DNA from: Neostapfia colusana
Taxonomy: Eukaryota; Streptophyta; Magnoliopsida; Poales; Poaceae
Reading direction: 5' to 3'
DNA length: 64,000 bases
Assembly (NCBI GenBank): GCA_030760725.1
Contig: JASWHV010000003.1
Location: 61,089,264-61,153,263, forward strand
Each line of letters starts with the position of its first letter. The stretch's first letter is position 1. Under the pieces are notes generated by a model. It searched no databases and had not been told where the DNA came from. It was given only the letters and a program-made list of their open reading frames with translations. This document shows, in pieces, positions 1-8,423 of the stretch. A program made the position numbers and the translations under genes.

Positions 1-430
1 CTCTGGAGCTCTCCTCAGCAGGGAGGAGGCTCTGAGCCATGAGACACGTGACAGCTCCGGACCTCACCTCAGCGAGGAGGCTCGGACTGGAGCCCAGGGC
101 ACGTGTCTGCTCCAGAGCTTTCCTCTGCAGGGAGGAGGCTCTTAGCCAGGAGACACGTGGCAGCCCCGGACCTCAACTCAGCAGGGAGGCTCAGATCGGA
201 GCCCGGGGTACTTATCGGTTTCGGAGCTTTCCTCAACAGTGAGGATGCTCTGAGGTAGGAGACACGTGGCAGCCCTGGACCTCACCTCTGCGGGGAGGCT
301 CGGACGAAGCCCAGGCCACGTGTCGGCTCTGAAACTCAAGTGCAAGTGGTAGCCCCAGGGCTGACCTCGGGGCCAAGGGCACGTGGCTACGCCAGGGCCC
401 GCCTCAGCGGGGAGGCGGGGCCCAGGCTGT
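1..430. repeat. GC-rich minisatellite, about 54/109-bp period, with CACGTG motifs
   Basis: The block GAGCT(C/T)TCCTC recurs at 6, 115 and 224, giving a 109-bp period, and a related form follows near 331. Each 109-bp unit splits into two similar halves of about 54 bp, each built around CACGTG followed by a GGAGGCTC block. CACGTG hexamers lie at 44, 100, 154, 263, 317 and 380; the position expected near 209 is mutated. The array runs off the left edge of the window, so its true length is unknown. It carries no recognisable protein. Confidence 0.75.
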
Positions 431-654
431 CTTTTACCCTCTACGCGGGGGTACACGGTCTGCAGGTACACATACTGATAAAGAAAATCCACGCAAACCT
501 CCTTCAAAACTTCTGTACCACGGCCGCTTTTCACATCGAGGGATTGTACTGGTGAGTACGATGTGTCCGCTATCTTGTACCTCTTGGGTCCATATCTGCG
601 ACATGGACGATGAAGCATCTCTGCTTCCAGGATAATGTAGCCTTTGTTGCCCAT
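178..654 (-). other. Open frame of unknown status (158 codons)
   Basis: This minus-strand frame is open for 158 codons. The first half, up to about residue 75, comes from non-repeated DNA and has an ordinary amino-acid mix. The second half runs through the minisatellite and is rich in Pro, Arg and Gly. I recognise no domain. A donor-like GTGAGTACG on the plus strand near 551 means the 431-654 segment could equally be exon sequence of a captured plus-strand gene fragment. I would not treat it as a gene without transcript support. Confidence 0.15.
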
Positions 655-720
655 GGGCTCGCGACCTCCGCGTCCCTGCGGCGCTCAGCTACGGACCCAC
701 GGTGCTCCACTACTGGAAAC

Positions 721-965
721 CTAACACATTACGACGACCAAGTTATTTACGACGGCTAGCTGTCGTAAGTAACCAAACTTACGACGGCGCACAGCGATAG
801 TCGTAAGTAAACTAACTTACGATGGCCTTAGACCCATGGCCATCGTAAGTTAAGGTACCGTCGTAAGTTACCACGGCCGTATCCCTAAGCCGTCGTAAGT
901 TAAAGAGCAGTCGTAAACTAAGAGTTACTTACGACAGCTTAGGTTACAGCCATCGTAAGTTGCGG
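721..965. repeat. CACTA subterminal repeats (TTACGACGG / CGTCGTAAG)
   Basis: Direct and inverted copies of a core ACTTACGACGG and its complement CCGTCGTAAGT are packed at short intervals. Several pairs form near-perfect stems, for example around 748-770, 778-812 and 818-856. In CACTA elements such subterminal motifs are the binding sites of the transposase accessory protein and are needed for excision. The same type of palindromic array occurs again at 20872-21019. Confidence 0.7.
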
Positions 966-1101
966 GTTTTAACAGCCGCCCCGGTCTGGGCTTGGGCTCA
1001 TTCAGCCCAAGCCCGAGCCTGCCGCCGCTGCCGCCGCGCCGCGCCTCTGCCCCACGCCGCTGCTGCCCCAGCGCCGCCGCCACCGCCCCCTTTAGAAGGG
1101 T

Positions 1102-2228
1102 CTCCGACACGTACTTGACAGAGGATCAATACGCAGAGGTAAGTTCTAATTGTTAAAAAAAACTCAATAGTTGCATATGTTAACAGTTAATGATATACTA
1201 AATATATGCAGGTTAGTATTTCCTGGTTAGAGGGTCAACCCGACGCATACCGAGCTCTTTGTCGGTATTGGGCTAGCGATGACTTCAAAGCTAAGTCCAT
1301 GAGGGCTCGAGGATGCAGAGGGTCCAACGGGAAGCACACCTATAGCGCCGATGGTCATTTGCGTTTGGCTAAACGCATGGTAAGTGTATTATAAGTTCGT
1401 TTATGTGTTCATAACATATTTATCCTACTAACACGCATCTACAGGAGCGAGAGACCGGCCAAGAGCCTAACGCAACCCAGGTTTGGAAGAGAGGTCACAG
1501 GGGAAGTGACCCGTCGCAGCCGGGGCAGTGCAGTCAGGTCGCGACCGATCGATTGGCAAGTTTTCAGAATTATTCAATTTAATTATAACTAATATTATTA
1601 TTGACACACTAACACCATTTCTGTGTTTTTTAGGAAAAGTACGGGCAGGAAGTCGTCAAAATACACGGTGAAGGGTACGATTTGGAAAACGCGCCAATCG
1701 ACCGTCAAGCCGTGTATGCAAGCGGCGGCGGGAAGGCCCATGGCCGGTGAGTTGGTTTCATTGATTTAGTTTTTTCACTCTTCCATCTTTTACTTATTAT
1801 TTTTCTTTCTTTTGTAGGTTTGCCATTTTTGATGGAGTTGTCGACTCGAGGTCGGCGCGACCTGCGAGAGGCACTTCATCGACGCAGACTTCGTCGGTTG
1901 GGCCGTCGAGTGGCCGTCTCTCGTAGAGGGACATGGAGTTCCGTGCCATGCAGGAGAGGTTGACGCGGACCCAGGAGGAGCTTGACAGGACGAGGGACAT
2001 CCAGGAGTACCAAGCTAACTACATGGCCCAGATGCAGGCAGCGATGGAGGTAAGTAATTTCAATTACTGTAGTTTACTTTCATAACATTTCAGTAATACA
2101 TATGTTCTAATATTTTACAATTATAGGCCTTAGCTCGATAGAACGGCCAACAAATCGTGATTCCTGCGTGGCAGCCGCCAAAGGTGACCCCATCACAGGA
2201 GCCCGCAGCCCAGGTGCCTCCGGTACAG
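1102..2228 (+). pseudogene. Plant Ptta/En/Spm-type transposase gene (Transposase_24-like), broken
   Basis: At least six exons can be followed by frame and splice signals: about 1102-1138, 1212-1379, 1445-1555 (GC donor), 1634-1746, 1818-2049 and 2127-2228. Spliced together they keep one frame. Family-like features are a W...DDF.AKS...GSNGKHTYSADGH stretch, then an ERETGQEP block, then a KYGQEV...GEGYD block and a GGGKAHGR block, as in the plant Ptta/En/Spm (PF03004-type) proteins encoded by CACTA elements. A Gln/Glu-rich helical tail follows (MQERLTRTQEELDRTRD). Two in-frame TAG codons, at 1924-1926 and 2139-2141, break the tail, so this copy is probably dead. The exon 1 start is not defined; no good ATG is visible. 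The identification rests on motif memory, not a search. Confidence 0.65.
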
Positions 2229-2265
2229 GTAATAAACTCTTTAATATTGTATTTTTCATCTAACA

Positions 2266-2487
2266 TAAGGAGAGAGGGAGATGTAGAGTGGTACAGAAGG
2301 GAGAGAGGGAGTGCGAGAGAGAGAGAGAGAGAGTGAGAGTGACATGGAGAGATGGAGTGTTGCAATAGAGGGAGAGAGAGAGTGCGAGAGAGGGTGTGAG
2401 TGAGACTGACATAAAGAGGGGATGAATAGTACAGAGATAGAGGAACAGAGTGAGAGAGATGATGAAAAGTATAGAGAGATGAAAAGT
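2266..2487. repeat. GA-rich low-complexity tract
   Basis: A purine-rich stretch of imperfect (GA)n with interspersed GTGAGTGA, GGGAGAG and GATGAAAAGT units. It lies at the junction between the CACTA body and the gypsy A' fragment. On the minus strand it reads as a Ser/Leu/Pro-rich extension of the truncated gag-protease frame, which is a junction artefact. Confidence 0.8.
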
Positions 2488-3866
2488 ATGAGATTTGCAA
2501 GGAATTCTACTCCATTAACTCCTAGCTTTACCTTGGGACATATTTGTTTTGTCTTTATTTCTCCTCCAGGAGAATTCACTAATAACACTCGATTCATAGA
2601 TGTAATTAGTAAGTTGTGCTTGGTTATGAATTCCTTGGCTATGAATGAGTGTGTTGCACCAGAGTCAAACAGAATTGTAGCAGGATAAGTATTGGTGGAG
2701 AACATAACAATCACCACATCTGGTGCCTCTTGTGCTTCCTCCATGGTCATATGATTCACCTTGCCACGCACAAGATTCTGTGGTTGAGGTGGCTTCTTGT
2801 TGGGGCACCGGTTGGCATAGTGTCCCGTTTCTCCACAGTTGAAGCATTGCCCTGTGACCTTGTTCATTGGTGCTTTGTTGCCTTGTTGTGCATTTGGAGG
2901 GTTTGACCCTGCAGGACGAGGTTGAAAGGCAGAACGTTGTTGCTGTACTTGTTGTCGCTGCTGTTGTGGTTGAAAGGTTGGATTCCTAGCAGCAGGGTTG
3001 TAGCTCCTCTGAAACTGATTGGGAGCTATAGGTCGATTCATTGCTCCCGTCGGCGGTGATGAGAAACGGGGCCGACTGTTGCTACTAGAAGACTGTCCTT
3101 GCCAATTCATTTTCCTCTTTCTCTCCTCAACTAACTTCTGTCTTTTTCTTTCCACTATGAAAGCCTTGTTGATGAGCTTTTGGAAACTTTCATAGTCACT
3201 TGAAGACATGGCATACTGTATTTCTGAGTTCAAGCCCTCAATGAAACAGTCTTGTTTCTTTTCATCCGTGTCTATGTCTCCCGGAGCATAGCGAGATAAC
3301 TGTGTGAACTTAGTAAGGTATTCTCGCACGGACATGCTACCTTGCTTCAGGTTGAGGGACTCCTTCCGCTTGTTCTTGATTTCTCCTGCTGTAACATAGT
3401 GATCGCGGAAGGCGAGTTTGAACTCATTCCATGAGATACTTTCTGGATCCTCATGAGCTTCTTTGTATGCCGTCCACCAGTCCGCTGCAGATCCATATAG
3501 TTGATGAGAAGCAAAGAGTACCCTCTCACGTCCTGGGCATTGTATGATCTGCAACTTGTTCTCAATATTCTTGAGCCAATCATCAGCTTCCAATGGCTCT
3601 ATAGCATTGTCGAACCTTGGTGGTTGGGTGCTTAGGAACTCATTTAACTTTGGTTGACGTGGTGCATTCTGAATTTGTGGTTGAGGTTGTTGCATGTTGG
3701 CCACCACTTGTGTCAAGTTTTGAATGAGTTGGTTTTGCATGTTCATCATCTGTTGTATCACCTCTCCATCAGCTCTACGTGCAACTCGTGGCTGCCATCC
3801 AGGTAAAGGAAACTCTGCAGCCTCATTGTTGCTGTTCCCTTCGTTGCGTCTCCTTCTTCCTGCCAT
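2488..3866 (-). pseudogene. Gag-protease fragment of gypsy A'
   Basis: The frame starts with ATG at 3866 (MAGRRRRNEG). It contains a Gln-rich, probably coiled-coil N-terminus, a retrotransposon Gag domain (PPRFDNAIEPLEADDWL near residues 85-100), a CCHC zinc knuckle CFNCGETGHYANRCP near residue 340 and the aspartic protease motif LFDSGATHSF near residue 400. Gag would form the virus-like particle and bind RNA; the protease would process the polyprotein. The true coding sequence ends at about 2488 by truncation; the frame runs on to 2256 only by reading through the GA tract. Unlike the same region in element A it has no internal stop, so it shows the undamaged gag of this family. Confidence 0.85.
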
Positions 3867-4205
3867 CTATTGTGAAAGACTGTTTAAACTTAATGTATAA
3901 ATGTTCTCTTAAGTGTATTACGTTGTGCATTTACTTCATCAGTCCTACACAAAAGTTACAAAAGTTTCTACTTCGTTTATTAAATGATAATGGTTGAAAC
4001 AAACTAAGCATTTATATTCCTTAATAGATATTTACATACACTAACGAGGTTGTGAACATAAGCCTACGGCTTTCACAACTCACGTTCATACACTAACAAC
4101 ACATTACATCATTAACCTAAAAAAGTACACTAATCAACCATTACACACTAGTCAATACAATACATGCGTACTACACGAGCTACTACATGAGCAAGGACAC
4201 CTATC
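3867..4205 (-). other. Non-coding spacer between ORF0 and gag (A')
   Basis: A 339-bp AT-rich stretch between the ORF0 stop and the gag ATG with no open frame of interest. It is repeated almost base for base at 12882-13222 in element A. An internal re-initiation or splice event would be needed for gag to be translated after ORF0. Confidence 0.6.
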
Positions 4206-5000
4206 CTAGTTGTCCCCTGGGTTCTGTGCATCCTCATGTGGGTTCCCGCCATCACCATCAGGAGTGCTAGCCTCTGACTCAGCTGTGGAGGCCTCAGGTG
4301 CTGGAGAAGCATGAGGGCGTTTGGCTGCCCTATGGTCTGGAGAGTCCGGAGTCCAAGTGTCTCCATCTGAAGCATAGAGATCACTCACTTCTCCATCCCT
4401 CATCCTTATCAGTCCACGCATTATGGCCTCCGTCTTCTTCAAAAGGTCACGTACGTCTTGAAGCTCCTGTTGGCGGTTCTGTAGCCTGGTGCTGACGTCA
4501 ACTCCTACCTTGAGGCTCATCTCCATCTGCACTACGTTGCAACCTTCATGGATTGGCTCGTAGTTGAACACCGCACTTCCACTTTGTCGCCGAGGGGTGT
4601 ACATGTATTGAGTCCCCTCAAGGCGTCCACGGTTGGTGTAGCTCTGGCAAGTGATTGCCTCCCAAGTGGCGTCCTTCTCAGCCTCCGCCATGGTAGACCT
4701 CCATGCTGGCGAATTGTGGATCTTGAGCAGCTTGTTCTCATAATAGATCCTCACCTGCGACTTCCACTCCTCGCGTTCTGCGCGAGAAACTCGAGTGGTG
4801 TCGTACTGCACCTCTAGCTTGCCGGTATAACCAGCACAGCGAAGGAGGTGTCTAAGGCAATCCACCATGCCTCTAGTAGACTTCCCGTGGGTCTGGTAAG
4901 TGGCGGGGTTGTCCACATCCTCGACAGTGCGTTCAGCCAGCTGGTGTCGAGGAACTCGTCCTCCGGTGGACTTACGGGCCGTAAGACGTGTGTGTGCCAT
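4206..5000 (-). CDS. ORF0 of gypsy A' with histone H3-tail-like N-terminus (264 aa)
   Basis: The ATG at 5000-4998 was chosen because a pyrimidine-rich stretch ending in ACAG abuts it and because the residues that follow copy the H3 tail. After the Met, residues 1-21 match H3 at 15 of 21 positions, with TARKSTGG identical (H3 Thr6-Gly13) and PRHQLA matching PRKQLA. H3 Lys9 and Ser10 are kept, while positions 4, 14, 18 and 23 are Arg, Arg, His and Arg. No histone fold follows. The middle (about 55-110) is a compact region ending in a WKSQVRIYYEN strand. A helical section follows (LQNRQQELQDVRDLLKKTEAI) and the C-terminus is acidic and Pro/Ser-rich. Extra frames before gag are known in rice gypsy elements such as RIRE3 and RIRE8, so the position is precedented. 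The function is unknown; a chromatin role is inference. Confidence 0.75.
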   Translation of the reverse strand: MAHTRLTARKSTGGRVPRHQLAERTVEDVDNPATYQTHGKSTRGMVDCLRHLLRCAGYTGKLEVQYDTTRVSRAEREEWKSQVRIYYENKLLKIHNSPAWRSTMAEAEKDATWEAITCQSYTNRGRLEGTQYMYTPRRQSGSAVFNYEPIHEGCNVVQMEMSLKVGVDVSTRLQNRQQELQDVRDLLKKTEAIMRGLIRMRDGEVSDLYASDGDTWTPDSPDHRAAKRPHASPAPEASTAESEASTPDGDGGNPHEDAQNPGDN

Positions 5001-5003
5001 CTG
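5001..5003 (-). promoter_or_regulatory. Candidate splice acceptor abutting the ORF0 start codon
   Basis: The minus strand reads TTTTTTCTTGAAACAG directly followed by ATGGC. A pyrimidine-rich tract plus CAG next to the start codon fits a plant 3' splice site. The matching donor candidate is CTTAG|GTGAG at 7873/7874 inside the LTR. Confidence 0.4.
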
Positions 5004-5189
5004 TTTCAAGAAAAAATTAAAATGTGTTAGAAAATAATCAATAATATAATTTTGAGTATAGATGAGGTTAGACAACATATATATAATTTAAATATCCTCC
5101 TTCTAACAAAATATTTAGTAAAATAGTTTTTAATGAAATAGTGATGTCTATCCCGTCCATTTCTAACTAGGTTCGCGTCCTACGGGCAA

Positions 5190-5205
5190 CCTGGCTTTGA
5201 TACCA
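5190..5205 (-). other. Primer-binding site of gypsy A'
   Basis: TGGTATCAAAGCCAGG on the minus strand lies three bases inside the LTR end. It resembles the complement of the 3' end of initiator tRNA-Met (TGGTATCAGAGC) with one mismatch, and would prime minus-strand DNA synthesis. Confidence 0.8.
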
Positions 5206-7872
5206 CTTTGTCACACCCGGTATTCCATAAGAAACACCCGAGCGTATACTCACATGTATGCCAGGATCAGTTGACTCATACATGTGCCGACAATAGTGAA
5301 ATATCATTGTATTACATGCCAAAGTCAATGGTAACTTTATATTACATCATATGCCATAATAGAATAATAAGAGTGTTTTCACACTAATATTTACAACCAG
5401 CGGAAGTCTAAATAATGGTCCTCCAATCCACATGCATTGCCCGGGGGTTACGCCAACCTAGAATAACTCTTCGGGATCAAAATCCTCCTCATCGAAGTCA
5501 TTGTCTTCATTTGGACCTGAGCAGCATACGACATCCAACAAAAGCAAGTTTGAGTACCAAAGGTACTCAGCAAGTGTAGGAAAGAATGTTATGAAGGCTA
5601 ATAGCAAGGAAGGCTAACATGGTTAAGCACTATGCATTAATCCTAAGCCTTAGCTTTGATTAGCAACCTATCTTACTAAGTGATAATCCCACTAACCTCA
5701 TAATTAAGTCATTAATGTTAGGTTACACCACCCAACAACCTCTTTCAACTCACATCCATGTTTCCCTAATCATGGACAAGTCCAAGCCACTCTTGACCGT
5801 GAGCACGGCTGTCATGACAGTTTGGTTCTCTGCAGAGATTGTACCACTTTACCCACAAGTAGTGATTTCATCCCCTGTTGCCAGGTGGACTAAGAAACCT
5901 CCCTGATATCCGTGGTTGCAAGCCACATTACACACTTTCTTTGGTGTGCGATCAGGAGATCACTACATGGCCTTTACAAAGGGCCTACCGGCAAGTACAA
6001 GCCCACTGAGGTTTCACCGCTGTAGTTCCTGGGAGTAACCCTCCCCTACAGAAGCCCCCTCTTGAGCCTTGCAGTTCCCAGGGCAGTCAAAAATGGACTC
6101 CCATTCCCCGCACCATCCAAACACTCATACTATACCGGCAAACTCCTAATGAATTGGCCAAGCTGCCCCATCTCAGTCTTGTGGTGGCACTGTAAAGCCA
6201 GGTTAACTGTTCCATGAACCGGTCCTTAGAATCTAAGACAGGCACTATCACTAACCCGAGTCTCGTGCACGAAGCACCATCCAAAACAACCAGCCTGTCT
6301 AGATTCCAATCACCATGATACACACACTTGTATCTTTCATATAATTCCACAAAGACTAACCACATTTATGTTTCATTCATTCTCTAAATACTAAGCATGG
6401 CTAAGCACATAAAATGATAACCAACAATTATCAACTAAGTCCCTCCATGGTTTAACAAGGTATGATAAAGGAATATAACTATGGAAACAACCTAAATTAG
6501 GTTTCATGTTAATAACATCATGCAAGCATCCTAACTAATCATCCTAGAATAGGAACAAAGTGGTCAAGGAACACTTGCCTTTAAATGAAGAGTGATTCAC
6601 TTCAAACTCTTGCTCTTGAAGGTTATGAAACAGTTCTTGGGTTGGTTCTATCCATACATATGCACACAAAATAATGCCAAACATTACATAAGAATCTTGA
6701 CAATGCATTTTAATCATATATATTGGGTTACACACATACACCTATTGATTTCATGTAATTTCATGTGGGTTGGAATGAAAATAGGTTTCAATTGGTTACA
6801 TATATTCTTCTACTTTATTTTTGCTATAGCCAAACACTCATTTTCAATTTGTGAGATGATTTGAAATAATTTTAAAATTTTATGTGTATATATGTTAATT
6901 AATTAAATCCTAAAAGTCATTTAAATTATTACTATAATGATTTCCAGAACTCATATTACTATTTTCTACATTTCAGAACCTATTTATATATTTGAGACAG
7001 TTTTCATAATTTTCCTTCATTATATAATATTTTTATCTATATTTCAGTATTTATTTAATACTTAAAAATTCATTTTCAGCCATTTAAATAATTATTCTAG
7101 ACTACAGAAACTTCAAATACATAAAAACATAAAACAGAATAATATTGTGCTGTTTAATAAATTTCTACAATTTTTCTGATATTTATATTATTTTTGTTTA
7201 AATTTTCAGAATTAATTTGTCATTATATAATTAATTTCAGTCTTTGGAACTAATTACTTTTAATTTCAGATTTAATATTCTGGTCAGAATGTTTAAACAG
7301 GGTTTTTAATAAGTTTCTAACATTTTTCAGAAATCATTTAACCTAATTTGATTAGTTACAAAATTAAATTCAAATTTTTAAACTGATTTGGGTCAATTTG
7401 TGATAGTTACAACTTTTCTAGGGTTCAAATTGAAATTACAGAACTGTTTTACCAATTTCTAAAATGCACAGGGGCTATTTGGCTAATTCACAGTAAATTT
7501 CCAATTTTCTATAAGCCTAGGGTTGATTCTGTAAATCACAGGGGCTATTTCCTAGTTATTTAAATCTCTAGGGGTCCCTCTGTGAAATTTCCAACGGTTA
7601 TGGCCTGTTTTAAATGTGGGCTGTTGGATCTGAGATCAACGGCCCAGATTAAAAGAATCGAACCAGTATCGGTTCTTTTAATTCTAACCGTTCACTTCGG
7701 ATCCGAGGGCTCAGAAGCGGCCACGTCGCCTCACCCCCTTCTCCTTCGCGGCCGGCGGCTGCGCGTGCCGGCGAGCGGCGGCGACCTCGCCGTAAACTCT
7801 CGGTTCTCGCCGATTCTTCACCGTTTCGTGTGCTCTTTACACCAAAACGTAGAGGAGGCGATGGGGAACTCA

Positions 7873-7874
7873 CC
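7873..7874 (-). promoter_or_regulatory. Candidate splice donor in the LTR leader
   Basis: The minus strand reads CTCTTAG|GTGAGTTCC, a strong plant donor. The equivalent place in the other LTR (about 15264) reads CCCTAG|GTGAGCTCC, so the site is kept while flanking sequence has diverged. Joined to the acceptor at 5001 it would remove the rest of the LTR, the PBS and the leader. Confidence 0.4.
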
Positions 7875-8142
7875 TAAGAGGTTTTCGGAGACCAGAACAG
7901 GCCGGAGAGGGCTGTCGACGGCGAGCAGTGGCGATCTCCGGCGATCTTCGTCGGCAGCGCTTCCCAAGCGTAGACCTTCGATGATTCTTGTCGGGATTCC
8001 CTTCTGGAGGCCTTGTGATGGTGTAGGGAGGGTTAGAACCGATTGATCAGAGAGAATTTCGAAGAATTTTGGAAAGGGGCGGTTTTGTCTACCGAGACAA
8101 ATTGAGCGGTTTCTGTGGGTGATTTCGGCCGGGATCTGCCTG

Positions 8143-8151
8143 CTTATATAG
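8143..8151 (-). promoter_or_regulatory. TATA box of the A-family LTR
   Basis: The minus strand reads CTCTATATAAGCAGG about 230 bp inside the LTR start, in a GC-rich setting typical of grass LTR promoters. Transcription would begin some 30 bp downstream (near 8115) and run leftwards. Confidence 0.55.
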
Positions 8152-8379
8152 AGGATGAGGAGGTGGCGGTGTGGGGCGCGACGGTTGCCGAAGGGGCGCC
8201 GAGTTTTGCCTGTTACCGAGACATTTCGATCACATGCGATAATAGATTGGTTGGAGAAGAGAGAGAGCGGTCGGCGGCGGTTTTTGGAGGGGAAGGGGCT
8301 GACGGCTGGGCCCTGGTTGTAGTGGGGAAGAGAGGGGGAGAAGTTTGGCGCTTGTTTTCTGTAAAATTCTGTTGTTACA

Positions 8380-8398
8380 AATTCTACCCCCCTTAAGA
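8380..8398 (-). other. Polypurine tract of gypsy A
   Basis: The minus strand reads TTAAGGGGGGTAGAATT directly before the LTR start TGTAACA. It is the primer for plus-strand DNA synthesis. Confidence 0.85.
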
Positions 8399-8400
8399 AA

Positions 8401-8418
8401 AATCTCGTCCTCGAGATT
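8401..8418 (-). other. Perfect 7-bp hairpin before the polypurine tract (A)
   Basis: The minus strand reads AATCTCG-AGGA-CGAGATT. It lies between the Gag-Pol stop codon and the polypurine tract. The same stem with a GGA loop occurs in elements B (29623-29639), C (53146-53162) and D (59933-59949). Confidence 0.7.
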
Positions 8419-8423
8419 GGAGT

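Larger units (their letters stand above)
708..2487 (+). mobile_element. CACTA (En/Spm) transposon, left end and part of body
   Basis: The element starts with CACTACTGGAAAC at 708, a typical CACTA terminus. It is followed by about 250 bp of subterminal palindromic repeats and then by a spliced plant transposase-type gene on the plus strand. The opposite terminus is not present: the body passes into a GA-rich tract and stops at 2487, where a minus-strand gypsy fragment begins. The three bases before the terminus are CTC (705-707), a candidate half of a 3-bp target duplication that cannot be checked here. Confidence 0.75.
2488..5208 (-). mobile_element. Gypsy A' (Tekay-like), internal region truncated within protease
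   Basis: Read on the minus strand, this is PBS, leader, ORF0, gag and protease of a Ty3/gypsy element. It stops abruptly at 2488 inside the protease domain, where homology to element A (11507 onward) ends at the sequence ATGAGATTTGC. RT, RNase H, integrase and the 3' LTR are missing on this side. The 2488-4825 stretch is nearly identical to 11507-13837 of element A. Its 5' LTR is 5209-8379, which also serves as the 3' LTR of A. Confidence 0.85.
5209..8379 (-). repeat. LTR of gypsy A/A' (3,171 bp), shared by both copies
   Basis: On the minus strand it starts TGTAACAACAG (right end, 8379) next to the polypurine tract of A and ends GGGTGTGACA (left end, 5209) next to the PBS of A'. It is therefore at once the 3' LTR of A and the 5' LTR of A'. 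The 5' third (about 7600-8150) is GC-rich, holds the TATA box and a conserved splice donor, and would form the start of the transcript; the rest is AT-rich. Short open frames inside it look like chance. Confidence 0.9.

Noticed and set aside
720..965. CRISPR-like array
   Set aside because: Repeats are palindromic subterminal motifs of variable spacing in a eukaryotic CACTA end, with no unique equal-length spacers.
2422..2906. Plus-strand frames over gag-protease of A' (and 11374-11921 in A)
   Set aside because: Antisense shadows of well-supported minus-strand Gag-Pol.
4206..5000. ORF0 as a histone H3 gene or pseudogene
   Set aside because: Only the first 21-23 residues resemble H3. No histone-fold helices follow, and the frame sits between the PBS and gag of a retrotransposon and recurs in its sister copy.
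7582..8396. Open frames of 74-154 codons in the GC-rich part of LTR1
   Set aside because: They lie in an LTR leader, overlap on both strands and resemble no protein family; high GC explains their openness.
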